Positions 16,006-26,410 of a stretch of DNA of 64,000 nucleotides are shown in pieces. The position numbers were made by a program, and so were the translations under genes. Origin of the DNA: Ancylobacter radicis (GTDB lineage: Bacteria > Pseudomonadota > Alphaproteobacteria > Rhizobiales > Xanthobacteraceae); NCBI RefSeq assembly GCF_018449475.1, contig NZ_JAHCQH010000020.1, positions 1 to 64,000 on the forward strand, in the 5' to 3' direction. Position 1 is the first letter of the stretch. Every line of letters begins with the position of its first letter. The notes beneath the pieces are model-generated. The model saw only the letters and a list, made by a program, of their open reading frames with translations, did no database searches and was not told the origin of the DNA.

Positions 16006-18216
16006 ATGAAGTTCGACACGCCCGCGACCACCAATCCGATCGATCGCCTGAAAGTTGTCGGTCAGCCCCTCGACCGGATCGATGGGCCGCTCAAGACCAC
16101 CGGGACGGCGCCCTACGCCTATGAGCGGCACGACGTCGTCGCCGATCCGGCCTATGGTCATGTGGTTGGCGCCGCCATTGCGAAGGGGCGCATCCAGCGC
16201 ATGGATCTTGCCGCCGCCCGCCATGCGCCGGGCGTGTTGGCCATCGTCACCGCCGCGAATGCCGGTACCCTCGACAAGGGCAGCTTCAACACCGCAAGGC
16301 TCCTCGGAGGCCCCGACATCGAGCATTACCATCAAGCGGTGGCGCTGGTGGTGGCGGAGAGTTTCGAGCAGGCGCGCGCTGCGGCCGAACTCGTGCGTAT
16401 CGATTATGCGCCGGAACCCGGCAGCTTCAACCTTCGGGCGGCCGCAGGCTCCGCGACCCTTCCTCACGAGAACGACATCACCGGGCCGGCCGAGACCCAT
16501 GTCGGCGATTTCACGGAGGCTTTTGCGCGGGCTCCCGTGACGCTTGATGAGACATACACCACGCCCGACCATTCCCACGCGATGATGGAGCCGCATGCCA
16601 CGCTCGCCCAATGGGATGGCGACCGCCTGACCGTGTGGACATCCAACCAGATGATCGCCTGGGCGAATGCCGACCTCGCCAAGACCCTTGGCCTTCCGAA
16701 GGAAAAGGTGCGCGTGGTGTCGCCTTTCATCGGCGGGGGTTTCGGCGGCAAGCTGTTCCTGCGGGCCGACGTTCTGCTGGCCGCGCTCGGTGCGCGGGCG
16801 GCGGGCCGGCCCGTGAAGGTGGCGTTGCAGCGCCCGCTGATCGCCAACAATACCACCCATCGCCCCGCGACCATCCAGCGTATCCGCCTCGGCGCCGAGC
16901 GCGACGGGACGATCACGGCGATCGCGCATGAAAGCCTGTCGGGCGACCTCAAGGGGGGCGGTCCCGAAACGGCGGTGAACCAGACCCGCCTGCTCTATGC
17001 CGGTCGCAACCGGATGACGGCCATGCGATTGGCCGTGCTCGATCTTCCCGAAGGAAACGCGATGCGCGCGCCGGGTGAGGCGCCTGGGATGATGGCGCTG
17101 GAAATCGCCATGGACGAGATGGCCGAGAAGCTCGGTCTCGACCCGGTCGAATTCCGCATCAGGAACGATACGCAGGTCGACCCGGAAAATCCGCAACGCC
17201 CGTTCTCGTCGCGCCCTTTCATCGAATGCCTGCGTCTCGGCGCGGAGCGTTTCGGCTGGAGCGCGCGGTCACCGCGGCCGGGGCAGCGCCGGGAGGGTCA
17301 ATGGCTCATCGGCATGGCTATGGCGGCGGCTTTCCGGAACAATCTGTTGATGAAGTCCGGCGCGCGCGTGCGGCTGGACAAGGCAGGGCGCGTCACCGTC
17401 GAGACCGACATGACCGATATCGGCACGGGCAGCTACACCATCATCGCCCAGACGGCGGCGGAGACGATGGGCGTGCCGATGGAGCAAGTTGTCGTGCGTC
17501 TCGGCGACTCGGAATTTCCGGTCTCCGCCGGCTCGGGCGGGCAGTTCGGGGCGAACAACGCGACGTCCGGTGTTTACGCCGCCTGTGTGAAGTTGCGGGA
17601 AGAAGTCGCCCGGCGGCTCGGTTTCAATTCCCGGGAGGCCGAGTTCAGCGATGGTGAGGTCCGGGTTGGTAACCGAACGATAGCCCTGGGCGCCGCCGCT
17701 GCCGAGGGCGAGATTGTCGCCGAGGACTTCATTGAATATGGCGATCTCGACAAGACGCATCAGCAATCGACCTTCGGGGCGCATTTTGTCGAGGTGGCGG
17801 TGGACAGGGCAACCGGGGAGGCCCGCATCCGCCGGATGCTTGCCGTCTGCGCTGCCGGCCGCATCCTCAATCCGAAATCAGCGCGCAGCCAGGTGATCGG
17901 GGCGATGACCATGGGGGCCGGCGCGGCGCTGATGGAAGAACTGGCGGTCGACACGCGACGAGGCTTCTTCGTCAACCACGATCTGGCCGGCTACGAGGTG
18001 CCGGTGCATGCCGATGTGCCGCATCAGGAGGTGATATTCCTCGACGAGACAGACCCGTTCTCATCGCCCATGAAAGCGAAGGGCGTGGGGGAGCTCGGTA
18101 TTTGCGGGGTTGGCGCGGCAGTTGCCAATGCCATCTATAGCGCGACCGGTGTGCGCATCCGCGATTATCCCATCACTCTCGACAAGTATCTTGATCGCCT
18201 ACCGGATGTCGCGTGA
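16006..18216 (+). CDS. paoC: Aldehyde oxidoreductase molybdenum-binding subunit (PaoC type)
   Basis: The 736-residue catalytic subunit begins with the RLKVVGQPLDRIDGPLKTTG motif of the family and contains FIGGGFGGKLF, which lines the molybdopterin cofactor. The catalytic glutamate lies in GVGELGICGVGAAVANAI at residue 696, in line with Glu692 of E. coli PaoC. The enzyme oxidises aldehydes to acids at a molybdopterin cytosine dinucleotide site. No XdhC/PaoD-type cofactor-insertion gene follows; the next gene is convergent kdpE, so the chaperone must be elsewhere. Confidence 0.9.
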   Translation: MKFDTPATTNPIDRLKVVGQPLDRIDGPLKTTGTAPYAYERHDVVADPAYGHVVGAAIAKGRIQRMDLAAARHAPGVLAIVTAANAGTLDKGSFNTARLLGGPDIEHYHQAVALVVAESFEQARAAAELVRIDYAPEPGSFNLRAAAGSATLPHENDITGPAETHVGDFTEAFARAPVTLDETYTTPDHSHAMMEPHATLAQWDGDRLTVWTSNQMIAWANADLAKTLGLPKEKVRVVSPFIGGGFGGKLFLRADVLLAALGARAAGRPVKVALQRPLIANNTTHRPATIQRIRLGAERDGTITAIAHESLSGDLKGGGPETAVNQTRLLYAGRNRMTAMRLAVLDLPEGNAMRAPGEAPGMMALEIAMDEMAEKLGLDPVEFRIRNDTQVDPENPQRPFSSRPFIECLRLGAERFGWSARSPRPGQRREGQWLIGMAMAAAFRNNLLMKSGARVRLDKAGRVTVETDMTDIGTGSYTIIAQTAAETMGVPMEQVVVRLGDSEFPVSAGSGGQFGANNATSGVYAACVKLREEVARRLGFNSREAEFSDGEVRVGNRTIALGAAAAEGEIVAEDFIEYGDLDKTHQQSTFGAHFVEVAVDRATGEARIRRMLAVCAAGRILNPKSARSQVIGAMTMGAGAALMEELAVDTRRGFFVNHDLAGYEVPVHADVPHQEVIFLDETDPFSSPMKAKGVGELGICGVGAAVANAIYSATGVRIRDYPITLDKYLDRLPDVA

Positions 18217-18246
18217 ACCGCTCAAAGGGGTGACCCGCGATCGGGT

Positions 18247-18930
18247 TCATCCGCCCATGCGGTAGCCGACGCCCGGCTCGGTGACGATGAGGGCGGGGCT
18301 CGCCGGATCATCCTCGATCTTGGCGCGCAACTGGCCAACATAGACGCGCAGATATTGTGTGTCGTGCTCATGGGCCGGGCCCCACACCTCACGCAGGATC
18401 TGGCGATGGGTGAGCACCTTGCCGCCATGGCGGACGAGAAAGGCGAGGAGATCGAATTCCTTCGGCGTGAGCTTCACCTCCTCGCCGGCGCGGGTGACGC
18501 GGTGGCGGGGAATATCGACCTCGACGGTGCCGAGGCGCAGCACGGGCGTCTCGCCTTTCTCCTGCATGCGGTGGCGCAATGCCGCCCGCAGACGCGCCAT
18601 CAGTTCGCCCATGCCGAAGGGCTTGTTGATGAAATCGTCGGCGCCCAGATCCAGCGCCTCGATCTTCTCGACCTCGCGGTCGCGGGCGGAGAGAATGAGG
18701 ATGGGCACGGCCGACCATTCGCGCAGGCGACGAATGACTTCCTTACCGTCCATGTCGGGTAGGCCGAGATCGAGGATAACCGCGTCCGGCCGGCGGTTGG
18801 CGACCAGTGCCAGCGCCTCGCTCCCCGTGTCCGCCCGCAGCGGTTCATAGCCGTTCGCGGTGAGGGCCGGGGTCATGAAACGGTGGATCGCCGGCTCGTC
18901 GTCCACCACCAGCACGGTACCCGCCTTCAT
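18247..18930 (-). CDS. kdpE: KdpE, response regulator of the potassium uptake operon
   Basis: This 227-residue OmpR-class regulator has a receiver domain with acidic pocket (VVDDEP), phosphoacceptor in VILDLGLPDMDGKE and conserved lysine in FINKPFG. A winged-helix DNA-binding domain follows (LTPKEFDLLAFLVRHGGKVLTHRQILREVWG). It activates kdpFABC when phosphorylated by KdpD under potassium limitation. Its ATG overlaps the stop of kdpD (ATGA), so both are made together. Confidence 0.95.
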   Translation of the reverse strand: MKAGTVLVVDDEPAIHRFMTPALTANGYEPLRADTGSEALALVANRRPDAVILDLGLPDMDGKEVIRRLREWSAVPILILSARDREVEKIEALDLGADDFINKPFGMGELMARLRAALRHRMQEKGETPVLRLGTVEVDIPRHRVTRAGEEVKLTPKEFDLLAFLVRHGGKVLTHRQILREVWGPAHEHDTQYLRVYVGQLRAKIEDDPASPALIVTEPGVGYRMGG

Positions 18931-21629
18931 GCCTTTTCCTCCGTTGGCGCCTCGGGGCCCAGCGGCAGGCGTAGCGCGATGCGCGTGCCGCTGCGCTGGC
19001 CGGGGGCGGGGCTGCGCGCGGAGACCGAGCCGCCATGGGCCTCGACAATGCCGCGGGTGATGGCAAGGCCGAGGCCCGAACCATCGCCGCCATCGCCGGC
19101 GGCACGAGGCGCGCGCACGAATTTCTCGAAGACGTGCGGCAGGGTGTCGGCCGGAATGCCCGGCCCGTCATCGGTGACGGCGATGACCATCTGCCCGTCG
19201 ATCACCGTGGCGGAAAGGCCGATCCGTGCCTCCCGCCCGGCATAGCGCACGGCGTTGGCGACAACATTGCCGAGCGCCTGATCCATCAGGCTTGGATCGG
19301 CCTGCACCAATGGCAGATCGGGCGCGGCGGTGACGACGAGGCGCTGCGTGGCGCCCCGCTTCTTCACCGCCGCGACGGCGCGGTTCATCAGTTCCACCAC
19401 ATCCACCCAGTCGCGCCGCAGGTCGAGCGCGCCGGCTTCAAGGCGCGTCATGGAGAGCAGATTGCGCACCATGAGGTCGAGGTTCTCGGCCTCGTCCCGC
19501 ATCTGGATCAGCAGATCCTGCCGCGCCTCCGCCGGGATGTTCGGGCCGTAGTCGATGAGGCTGGTCGCGGCTCCGAGAATGGAGGCCAGCGGGGTGCGGA
19601 AATCATGGCTGATCGAGGCCAGCAGGATGTTGCGCACCCGCTCGGTCTCGGCGGCGGTGCGCACGCGCGTCACCTCGGCGGACAGCATGGTGCGCAACAG
19701 CGCGGCGGCGGTCTGCTCGACCAGCGTGCCGAGCAGGCCCTCGATCTCGGTGTCGAGCGGCGTGCCGGCGCCGTCATGCTCGATGCCGATCACGCCGATG
19801 CGTCGGCCGCCGTCGGTGCCGCCGAGTGGGCGGAACAGCCAGGGCGCGGTGGGCAGCGTGCCGGTGCCGGCGCCGGCGGCCTCTCCCCGCTCGAAAGCCC
19901 AGTTGGCGGCGGTCATCGAGGCGGTGTCGAGCCGGTCCTCCGGCGGCCAGGCGGCGGCAATGGCAAGGCTGCCCTCACGCGCCAGCAGGATGACGCTCGC
20001 CCGCCCGAGCGTGGCGTGCAGTTCGACCACCGCCGCCTCGGCGACGCGCGCCTCGTCCGGCAGGGCGGAGAGTTTGCGCGTGAAATCATAGAGCCGGCGC
20101 GTCGACCGCATGCGACGGGCGGCGAGGCGGGCCTGTTCGCGGGCGCGCCCGGCAATGGCGGAGATGATGACGGCGACAATGAGAAACACCATCAGCGCCA
20201 GCAATTCGTGCGGGCGCGCGACGGTGAAGGTCTCGACGGGATCGATGAAGAAGAAATTATAGGCGAGGAAGGACAGGCCGGAGGCGAAGATCGCCGGCCA
20301 GACACCATGCAGCAACGCCGGCAGCAGCACGGCGAGCAGATAGAGCATCGACACGTTGGGCAGGGCGACGACGCGCGTCAGCAGCAGGCCGATCAGCGTG
20401 GCGCCGGCAACGCCGAGACCTGCCGCCAGAAAGCCGCTGATCGGTCCCGCTGGCGGCAGGCGGGAGCGCCAACCCATGCCGGGGCCGGCCTCGCGCGCCT
20501 CGGCTGTGACGACATGGACGGCGATGCCGTCGGAGGCCCGCACCAGTGCATCCGCCAGCGACCGTCGTAGCGAACCGAACGGCCCCCGCCGCCGGGCCTT
20601 GCCGATGATGATCTGGGTGACGTTCTCGAAGCGCGCGAAGCGGAGCAGTTCGCCCGGCAGGTCGCTTGCCACCAGCGCGCGGGTCTCCGCGCCCAGCGTT
20701 TCGGCAAGCCGCATCCCGGCATCGAGCCGGGCGCGGTCGCGGCTCGCCATGACATGGCCGGGCCGCTCCACGGTAACGGCGAACCAGCTGGCGTCCATCA
20801 GGTCGGCGAGGCGCTTGGCCTCGCGCACCACGCGCTCGGCGGTGCCGTCCGGGCCGACGCAGACCAGCAGCCGCTCGCCGGCCGCCCACGGTCCCTCGAT
20901 GGCGGAGCCCTGCATGCGCTCGACGAGGTCGCTGTCGACCCGCGCGGCGACCCGGCGCAGGGCGAGTTCACGCAGGGCGGTGAGGTTGCTCGGCTTGAAG
21001 AAGCTCTGCACCGCCCGCGTGGCGGTGTCCTCGACATAGACCTTGCCGTCGGCAAGGCGCTTGATGAGTTCATCCGAGGGCAGGTCGACGAGGATGATCT
21101 CGTCCGCCTTCTGCAGCGCCGTGTCCGGCACCGTCTCACGCACCCGCACGCCGGTGATGCGCTGCACGACGTCGTTCAGGCTTTCGACATGCTGGATGTT
21201 GAGCGTTGTCCACACATCGATGCCGGCGGCGAGGATTTCCTGCACGTCCTGCCAACGCTTGGGGTGGCGCGATCCCTCGACATTGGAATGGGCGTATTCG
21301 TCCACCAGCAGGAGCGAGGGGCGTCGGGCGAGCGCGGCTTCCAGATCGAATTCCGGCACCAGGCGGCCTCGATAGGCAATGGCCTTGCGCGGCAGCATCT
21401 CCAAGCCCTCGACCAGGGCCTGCGTCTCGGCGCGTCCGTGGGTTTCGATGATGCCCGCCACAACGTCACGGCCGCCCGTGCGGGCGGCACGGGCGGCGTT
21501 CAGCATTGCATAGGTCTTGCCGACGCCCGGCGCCGCCCCGAGGAAGATGCGCAACTGGCCGCGCGCCTCACGCTCGGCGGCGGCCAGCAGGGCCTCGGGA
21601 TCGGCGCGGGGCGGTTCCTCCACACTCAT
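18927..21629 (-). CDS. kdpD: KdpD, turgor/potassium sensor histidine kinase
   Basis: The 900-residue protein shows the full KdpD layout: an N-terminal KdpD domain with P-loop GAAPGVGKTYAML and VDEYAHSNVEGSRHPKRWQDV; a universal-stress-like domain to about 370; four closely spaced membrane segments (DUF4118, about 395-500); a GAF-like linker; HisKA with ISHDFRTPLASILGAATSL; and HATPase_c with DDGPGIP and GSGLGLAI. It senses low potassium or envelope stress and phosphorylates KdpE. Length is close to the 894 residues of the E. coli protein. It follows kdpC by 12 bases. Confidence 0.95.
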   Translation of the reverse strand: MSVEEPPRADPEALLAAAEREARGQLRIFLGAAPGVGKTYAMLNAARAARTGGRDVVAGIIETHGRAETQALVEGLEMLPRKAIAYRGRLVPEFDLEAALARRPSLLLVDEYAHSNVEGSRHPKRWQDVQEILAAGIDVWTTLNIQHVESLNDVVQRITGVRVRETVPDTALQKADEIILVDLPSDELIKRLADGKVYVEDTATRAVQSFFKPSNLTALRELALRRVAARVDSDLVERMQGSAIEGPWAAGERLLVCVGPDGTAERVVREAKRLADLMDASWFAVTVERPGHVMASRDRARLDAGMRLAETLGAETRALVASDLPGELLRFARFENVTQIIIGKARRRGPFGSLRRSLADALVRASDGIAVHVVTAEAREAGPGMGWRSRLPPAGPISGFLAAGLGVAGATLIGLLLTRVVALPNVSMLYLLAVLLPALLHGVWPAIFASGLSFLAYNFFFIDPVETFTVARPHELLALMVFLIVAVIISAIAGRAREQARLAARRMRSTRRLYDFTRKLSALPDEARVAEAAVVELHATLGRASVILLAREGSLAIAAAWPPEDRLDTASMTAANWAFERGEAAGAGTGTLPTAPWLFRPLGGTDGGRRIGVIGIEHDGAGTPLDTEIEGLLGTLVEQTAAALLRTMLSAEVTRVRTAAETERVRNILLASISHDFRTPLASILGAATSLIDYGPNIPAEARQDLLIQMRDEAENLDLMVRNLLSMTRLEAGALDLRRDWVDVVELMNRAVAAVKKRGATQRLVVTAAPDLPLVQADPSLMDQALGNVVANAVRYAGREARIGLSATVIDGQMVIAVTDDGPGIPADTLPHVFEKFVRAPRAAGDGGDGSGLGLAITRGIVEAHGGSVSARSPAPGQRSGTRIALRLPLGPEAPTEEKA

Positions 21630-21641
21630 GCGCGGTCAGCC

Positions 21642-22238
21642 TCAGGAGGGCGGGGACGCCGGCTTTGCGGCACCCGGTGTGGCAGCATCCAGAGCGAGGT
21701 TGAGGGCGAGCGCATTGACACGGGGATCACCGAACACCCCGAGCTGGGGCTTTTCTATGTGCGCCGTCACCAGATCGCGGACAAGTGCCGTGTCCAGGTT
21801 GCGGGCCCGGGCGACACGCGGCACCTGCGCCAGCGCATAGGCCGGTGAGATGTGCGGATCAAGGCCGCTGCCGGAGGTCGTCACGGCATCGGCGGGGAGG
21901 GGAGCGGCGATGCCGCTGGCCCGGAGCGCCTCGGCGTCGGTCTTCAGCCGCTCCGCGAGCTTCGCGCTGGTCGGCCCGAGATTGGTGCCGGAGGAGGCGC
22001 TCGCGTCATAGCCATTGCCGGCGGCCGAGGGGCGCGGGTGAAAATAGCCCTCGCCCGTGAAGGACTGGCCGATCAGGGCCGAACCGATGACCGTGCCGTC
22101 CCGCTCGACCAGCGAGCCGCGCGCCTGATGGGGGAACAGCGCCTGCGCCGCTTCCGTCATGGCGAGGGGGTAGGCGAGGCCGGTGATGAGGGTGAAGGCG
22201 ATGACAAGAGTTACCGCCGGGCGGAGATGGGTGAGCAT
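21642..22238 (-). CDS. kdpC: KdpC, potassium-transporting ATPase subunit C
   Basis: The 198-residue single-span protein has an N-terminal membrane helix ([23 protein letters not shown]) and the family motifs [17 protein letters not shown] and [10 protein letters not shown]. KdpC stabilises nucleotide binding by KdpB and bridges KdpA and KdpB in the KdpFABC pump. About 90 bases with a palindromic repeat separate it from kdpB. Confidence 0.95.
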   Translation of the reverse strand: MLTHLRPAVTLVIAFTLITGLAYPLAMTEAAQALFPHQARGSLVERDGTVIGSALIGQSFTGEGYFHPRPSAAGNGYDASASSGTNLGPTSAKLAERLKTDAEALRASGIAAPLPADAVTTSGSGLDPHISPAYALAQVPRVARARNLDTALVRDLVTAHIEKPQLGVFGDPRVNALALNLALDAATPGAAKPASPPS

Positions 22239-22292
22239 GGGAGCATTCCTAGCAGTATGAAGCTCGGGTCGGACGGTTTGTGCTGTCAGGCT

Positions 22293-22321
22293 GTCATCCC
22301 CAGGCTAAGCCCGGGGATGAC
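22293..22321. repeat. Palindromic intergenic repeat between kdpB and kdpC
   Basis: GTCATCCCC-a-GGC and GCC-c-GGGGATGAC form a 13-position stem with one mismatch and a three-base TAA loop. The GTCATCCC...GGGATGAC core is a common dispersed palindrome in alphaproteobacteria. Inside an operon it may stabilise the kdpFAB part of the message. Confidence 0.65.
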
Positions 22322-22330
22322 GGGATAAGG

Positions 22331-24397
22331 TCAGGCCAGCCCAAGCGCGGCGACGGCGAGGTCGATGAGCTTGATGCCGATGAAGGGCAGGATGACGCCG
22401 CCGCCGCCATAAATCGCAAGGTTGCGGGCCAGCACGGTGCCAGCCGCCTCGGCGCGATAGGCGACGCCGCGCAGGGCGAGCGGGATCAGCGCGATGATGA
22501 TCAGCGCGTTGAAGATCACCGCCGAGAGGATGGCGCTCTGCGGTGAGTGCAGCCCCATCACATTGAGCAGGCCGAGCTCGGGGATCGCGGCGATGAACAG
22601 CGCCGGGATGATGGCGAAGTACTTCGCCACGTCGTTGGCGATCGAGAAGGTGGTGAGTGCGCCGCGCGTCATCAGCAATTGCTTGCCGATGCCGACGATC
22701 TCGATGAGCTTGGTCGGGTCGCTGTCGAGATCGACCATGTTGCCGGCCTCGCGCGCCGCCTGCGTGCCGGACTGCATGGCGACGCCGACATCGGCCTGGG
22801 CCAGCGCCGGCGCGTCATTGGTGCCGTCGCCGCACATCGCGACGAGCCGGCCGTGGCGCTGCTCGGTGCGGATATAGGCGAGCTTGTCCTGCGGGGTCGC
22901 CTCGGCGATGAAGTCGTCAACGCCCGCTTCCGAGGCGATGGCGGCGGCGGTGACCGGGTTGTCGCCGGTGACCATCACCGTGCGGATGCCCATGCGGCGC
23001 AGTTCCGCGAAACGCTCCTTGATGTCCGGCTTCACCACATCCTTGAGGTGGATGACACCGAGCAGGCGGCCGTTCTCGGCAAGGCCCAGCGGCGTGCCGC
23101 CGGAGCGGGCGATCTTGTCGACCGCCGCGTCAAAGGCAGCGATGCCGGTCGAGGCGTTGGCGTCCACCGAATGGACGAAGCGTTTCACCGCATCGACCGC
23201 TCCCTTGCGGATGCTGCGGTCGGCGACATCGACGCCGGAGAGCCGAGTGGCGGCGGTGAAGGGCACGAAGCTGGCGCCCGCCATGGCCGCGGCGTCGGAC
23301 GTGATGCCGTATTTCTCGCGCGCCAGCTCCAGAATGGAGCGCCCCTCCGCGGTCTCGTCGGCAAGGCTTGCCTGCACCGCGATGAGCGCCGCCTCGTGCT
23401 CGCTGACGCCGGGAACCGGAATGATCTCCGAGGCCATGCGATTGCCGAAGGTGATGGTGCCGGTCTTGTCGAGCAGCAGCGTGTCGACATCGCCGGCCGC
23501 TTCCACCGCGCGGCCGGACATGGCGAGCACGTTGTGGCGGATCAGCCGGTCCATGCCGGCGATGCCGATGGCGGAGAGCAGGCCACCGATTGTGGTGGGG
23601 ATGAGCGTCACCAGCAGCGCGACCAGCACCGGCACCGGCACGTCGGCGGCCGAATAGCGGCCGAGCCCGGCGAGCGAGATGACGGCGATCAGGAAGATCA
23701 GCGTCATGCCGACAAGCAGGATGGTGAGCGCCAGCTCGTTCGGCGTCTTCTGCCGTTCGGCGCCTTCCACCAGCGCGATCATACGATCAAGGAAGGAGGA
23801 GCCGGGCGCGGCGGTGATACGCACGACAATCCAGTCAGAGATGACGGTGGTGCCGCCGGTGACGGCCGAGCGGTCACCGCCGCTCTCGCGGATCACGGGC
23901 GCGCTCTCGCCGGTGATGGCGGCCTCGTTGACCGAGGCGATGCCCAGGATGATTTCACCATCGCCGGGGATGATGTCGCCGGCCTCGACCAGCACATGGT
24001 CGCCGAGCTTGAGGTCGAGCGCCGAGACGCGCTCGACGCTGGTGCGGTCGGACGGGTTGCGCAGCCGGTGGGCCACCGTGTCGGTCCGCGCCTTGCGCAG
24101 GCTGTCGGCCTGGGCACGACCGCGCCCTTCCGCGATCGCCTCGGCGAAATTGGCGAACAGCACGGTGAACCAGAGCCAGGCCATGATCTGGCCGGTGAAG
24201 GCGAGCGGGTTGCCGACGAGAAAGTCGCGCAGGAACAGCACGGTGACGAGCGCCGCCACCACCTCGGTGACGAAGATCACCGGGTTGCGCATCAGCGAGA
24301 CGGGGTTGAGCTTGACGAGGGCGTCGCGCGCGGCCCGCCCGATCAGTTCGGGCGAGGCGAAGGGGGAGCCGGTCTTCGCAGGAGTATGGGTGGACAT
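22331..24397 (-). CDS. kdpB: KdpB, potassium-transporting P-type ATPase catalytic subunit
   Basis: The 688-residue P-type ATPase has the phosphorylation site [14 protein letters not shown], actuator motif TGESAPV, hinge motifs [14 protein letters not shown] and [20 protein letters not shown], and seven or so membrane segments. It hydrolyses ATP to energise potassium import through KdpA. Length matches the family (E. coli 682). It is 19 bases downstream of kdpA. Confidence 0.96.
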   Translation of the reverse strand: MSTHTPAKTGSPFASPELIGRAARDALVKLNPVSLMRNPVIFVTEVVAALVTVLFLRDFLVGNPLAFTGQIMAWLWFTVLFANFAEAIAEGRGRAQADSLRKARTDTVAHRLRNPSDRTSVERVSALDLKLGDHVLVEAGDIIPGDGEIILGIASVNEAAITGESAPVIRESGGDRSAVTGGTTVISDWIVVRITAAPGSSFLDRMIALVEGAERQKTPNELALTILLVGMTLIFLIAVISLAGLGRYSAADVPVPVLVALLVTLIPTTIGGLLSAIGIAGMDRLIRHNVLAMSGRAVEAAGDVDTLLLDKTGTITFGNRMASEIIPVPGVSEHEAALIAVQASLADETAEGRSILELAREKYGITSDAAAMAGASFVPFTAATRLSGVDVADRSIRKGAVDAVKRFVHSVDANASTGIAAFDAAVDKIARSGGTPLGLAENGRLLGVIHLKDVVKPDIKERFAELRRMGIRTVMVTGDNPVTAAAIASEAGVDDFIAEATPQDKLAYIRTEQRHGRLVAMCGDGTNDAPALAQADVGVAMQSGTQAAREAGNMVDLDSDPTKLIEIVGIGKQLLMTRGALTTFSIANDVAKYFAIIPALFIAAIPELGLLNVMGLHSPQSAILSAVIFNALIIIALIPLALRGVAYRAEAAGTVLARNLAIYGGGGVILPFIGIKLIDLAVAALGLA

Positions 24398-24416
24398 GGA
24401 ATGTCTCCGAGCGCGG

Positions 24417-26126
24417 TCAGAAGGTCTTGCCGGCGAGCATCTGCACCTGCTCGGCCAGCGGGCCGAGGGCGAGCGCCGGGAAGAACTGAAGGCCGCCGAG
24501 GATGAGGATGACGCCGGTCAGCAGGCCGACGAAGAGCAGGCCATGGGTGGGGAAGGTGCCGGAGGACGCGGCAAGGCGCGGCTTGGCGGCGAGCGAGCCG
24601 GCGATCGCCATCATCGGCACGATATAGGCGAAGCGGCCGAGCAGCATGGCGAGGCCCAGCGTGGTGTTCCACCACGGCGAGTTGGCCGAGAGGCCGCCAA
24701 AGGCCGAGCCGTTGTTCCCCGCCGCCGAGGAATAGGCGTAGAGGATTTCCGACAGGCCGTGCGGGCCGGCATTGCCGAGGCCGGCGAGCGCATCCGGCAG
24801 CACGGCGGCGACGCCCGAGAAGCCGAGAATGGCGGTGGGCAGGATCAGCACGGCGAGGATCGCCATCTTCACCTCTTTTGCCTCGATCTTCTTGCCGAGA
24901 TATTCTGGCGTGCGCCCGACCATCAGGCCGGCGACGAAGACGGTGATGACCGCCATCACCAGAAGGCCATAGAGCCCGGAGCCGACGCCGCCCGGCAGGA
25001 TTTCGCCGAGCTGGATCAGGAACATCGGCACCATGCCGCCGAGCGGGGTGAAGGAGCCGTGCATGGCGTTCACCGCGCCGTCGGACAGGCCGGTGGTGAC
25101 GGCCGCGAACATGGCGGAGGCGGCGAGGCCAAAGCGGACCTCCTTGCCTTCCATATTGCCGCCCGTCGGATCGAGCCCCGCGGCGAGCAGGGACGGCGTT
25201 CCAGCGGCCTCCGCCCAATAGGCGATGGCGATGCCGGCGACCAGAATGAGAGCGATGACGCCGACCAGCGCGCGTGCCTGCCGGCGGTCGCCGATCAACC
25301 GGCCGAAGGCGAAGACCAGCGCCATGGAGATGACCAGCATCTGCCAGATTTCCAGCGCGTTGCTGAAGGGAGTCGGGTTCTCGAAGGGATGCGCGGCATT
25401 GACGTTGAAGAAGCCGCCGCCATTGGTGCCGAGCTGCTTGATCGCCATCTGCGAGGCAACGGGCCCCATGGCGATGGTCTGCTGCGCGCCTTCCAGCGTG
25501 GTCGCGGTGACGCTGGCGTTCAGCGTCTGTGGCACGCCCATCGCCACCTGCGCGAGGCCGGTGATGATCGCCAGCGGCAGCAGGACGTAAAGCACCGAGC
25601 GCGTCATATCGACGAAGAAATTACCGACGCCGGATGCATTGGAGCGAGCGAAGGCCCGCACCAGCGCCACGGCGAGCGCGAGGCCCGTGGCGGCGGAGAG
25701 GAAGTTCTGCACGGTCAGCCCGGCCATCTGACTGAACAGGCTCATCGTCGTCTCGCCGCCATAGGACTGCCAGTTCGTGTTGGTGACGAAGCTGACCGCC
25801 GTGTTGAAGGCGAGGTCGGGCGAGAGACTGCCAAAGCCGAGCGGGTTGAACGGCAGAAGGCCCTGAAGCCGTAGCAGTCCATACAGCAGCGCCACGCCGG
25901 CGGCGTTGAAGGCGAGCATGGCAAGGGTGTAGCCGAGCGCGCTCTGTTCGACCTTCGGATCGGTGCCGGCGAGGCGGTAGAGACCCCGCTCGACGGGCCC
26001 GAGGACGGACGACAGCAAGGTGCGCTCGCCGGCGTAGAGGCGTGCCATGTAGCCGCCGAGCGGCACGGCCGCGGCGACGACAAGGGCGAGGATGATGGCT
26101 ATCTGAAGCCAGCCGAGAACGGTCAT
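24417..26126 (-). CDS. kdpA: KdpA, potassium-binding translocating subunit
   Basis: The 569-residue, about ten-span membrane protein is related to potassium channels of the Trk/Ktr type. The four pore-loop regions are visible, including [35 protein letters not shown], and the late [22 protein letters not shown], which supply the selectivity-filter glycines. It starts 31 bases after kdpF. Confidence 0.96.
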   Translation of the reverse strand: MTVLGWLQIAIILALVVAAAVPLGGYMARLYAGERTLLSSVLGPVERGLYRLAGTDPKVEQSALGYTLAMLAFNAAGVALLYGLLRLQGLLPFNPLGFGSLSPDLAFNTAVSFVTNTNWQSYGGETTMSLFSQMAGLTVQNFLSAATGLALAVALVRAFARSNASGVGNFFVDMTRSVLYVLLPLAIITGLAQVAMGVPQTLNASVTATTLEGAQQTIAMGPVASQMAIKQLGTNGGGFFNVNAAHPFENPTPFSNALEIWQMLVISMALVFAFGRLIGDRRQARALVGVIALILVAGIAIAYWAEAAGTPSLLAAGLDPTGGNMEGKEVRFGLAASAMFAAVTTGLSDGAVNAMHGSFTPLGGMVPMFLIQLGEILPGGVGSGLYGLLVMAVITVFVAGLMVGRTPEYLGKKIEAKEVKMAILAVLILPTAILGFSGVAAVLPDALAGLGNAGPHGLSEILYAYSSAAGNNGSAFGGLSANSPWWNTTLGLAMLLGRFAYIVPMMAIAGSLAAKPRLAASSGTFPTHGLLFVGLLTGVILILGGLQFFPALALGPLAEQVQMLAGKTF

Positions 26127-26157
26127 GGCAGTGCTTTCGAAGAGTGTGGGGGGCGCG

Positions 26158-26244
26158 TCAGAATTTCTCGGGACGCAGCAGCGCGGTCACGAGATACAGG
26201 GCGAGGGCGAGCGCGACGCCGCCGCCGAGGACAAGGTCAAGCAT
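26158..26244 (-). CDS. kdpF: KdpF, small regulatory subunit of the potassium ATPase
   Basis: This 28-residue peptide reads [20 protein letters not shown] and then ALLRPEKF: one membrane helix ending in the LxRPExF signature of KdpF. KdpF stabilises the KdpABC complex. It is usually missed by gene finders because of its length. It lies three bases downstream of another tiny membrane peptide gene and 31 bases before kdpA. Confidence 0.93.
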   Translation of the reverse strand: MLDLVLGGGVALALALYLVTALLRPEKF

Positions 26245-26247
26245 GGC

Positions 26248-26331
26248 TTATCCTCGTGCCGTGAAGCGGGCATAGGCCGCCATCAGAACGAAGAACCCGA
26301 TGGCGATGGCGAGGTAGATGAGATCCAGCAT
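26248..26331 (-). CDS. Second tiny membrane peptide upstream of kdpF
   Basis: A 27-residue frame reads MLDLIYLAIAIGFFVLMAAY and then ARFTARG: one hydrophobic helix followed by a basic tail. AGGAAG stands eight bases before the ATG and only three bases separate its stop from kdpF, so it is very probably translated as part of the kdp operon. Comparable single-helix peptides precede kdpF in other alphaproteobacteria. It is not KdpF itself, because the RPE signature is absent. Possible roles are an accessory pump subunit or a KdpD-interacting peptide; neither is shown. Confidence 0.75.
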   Translation of the reverse strand: MLDLIYLAIAIGFFVLMAAYARFTARG

Positions 26332-26363
26332 GTTCCAGCTTCCTGGTTGAGCTGCCGTCTCAT
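26283..26363 (-). CDS. Possible 26-codon leader ORF of the kdp operon
   Basis: An ATG at 26363 has the best Shine-Dalgarno site in the region (AGGAGG, five-base spacing). It opens a 26-residue frame MRRQLNQEAG... ending TGA at 26283-26285, which overlaps the membrane peptide gene in another frame. It has no membrane-like or family-like features. It could be a leader peptide that couples translation, or a chance frame with the AGGAGG serving another purpose. Confidence 0.3.
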   Translation of the reverse strand: MRRQLNQEAGTCWISSTSPSPSGSSF

Positions 26364-26410
26364 CTAGGCCTCCTCGAATAAGGGCTCTATCCGGAATGCC
26401 GGGGACGGAA

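Noticed and set aside
19035..20570. A 511-codon open frame on the plus strand opposite kdpD
   Set aside because: Long antisense frames are expected in such GC-rich genes; this one has a low-complexity, Gly/Arg/Gln/His-rich composition and lies wholly opposite a clear KdpD. The same applies to the frames opposite kdpB (22547-24505), the MFS gene (5214-6611) and the DctM gene (60811-62376).
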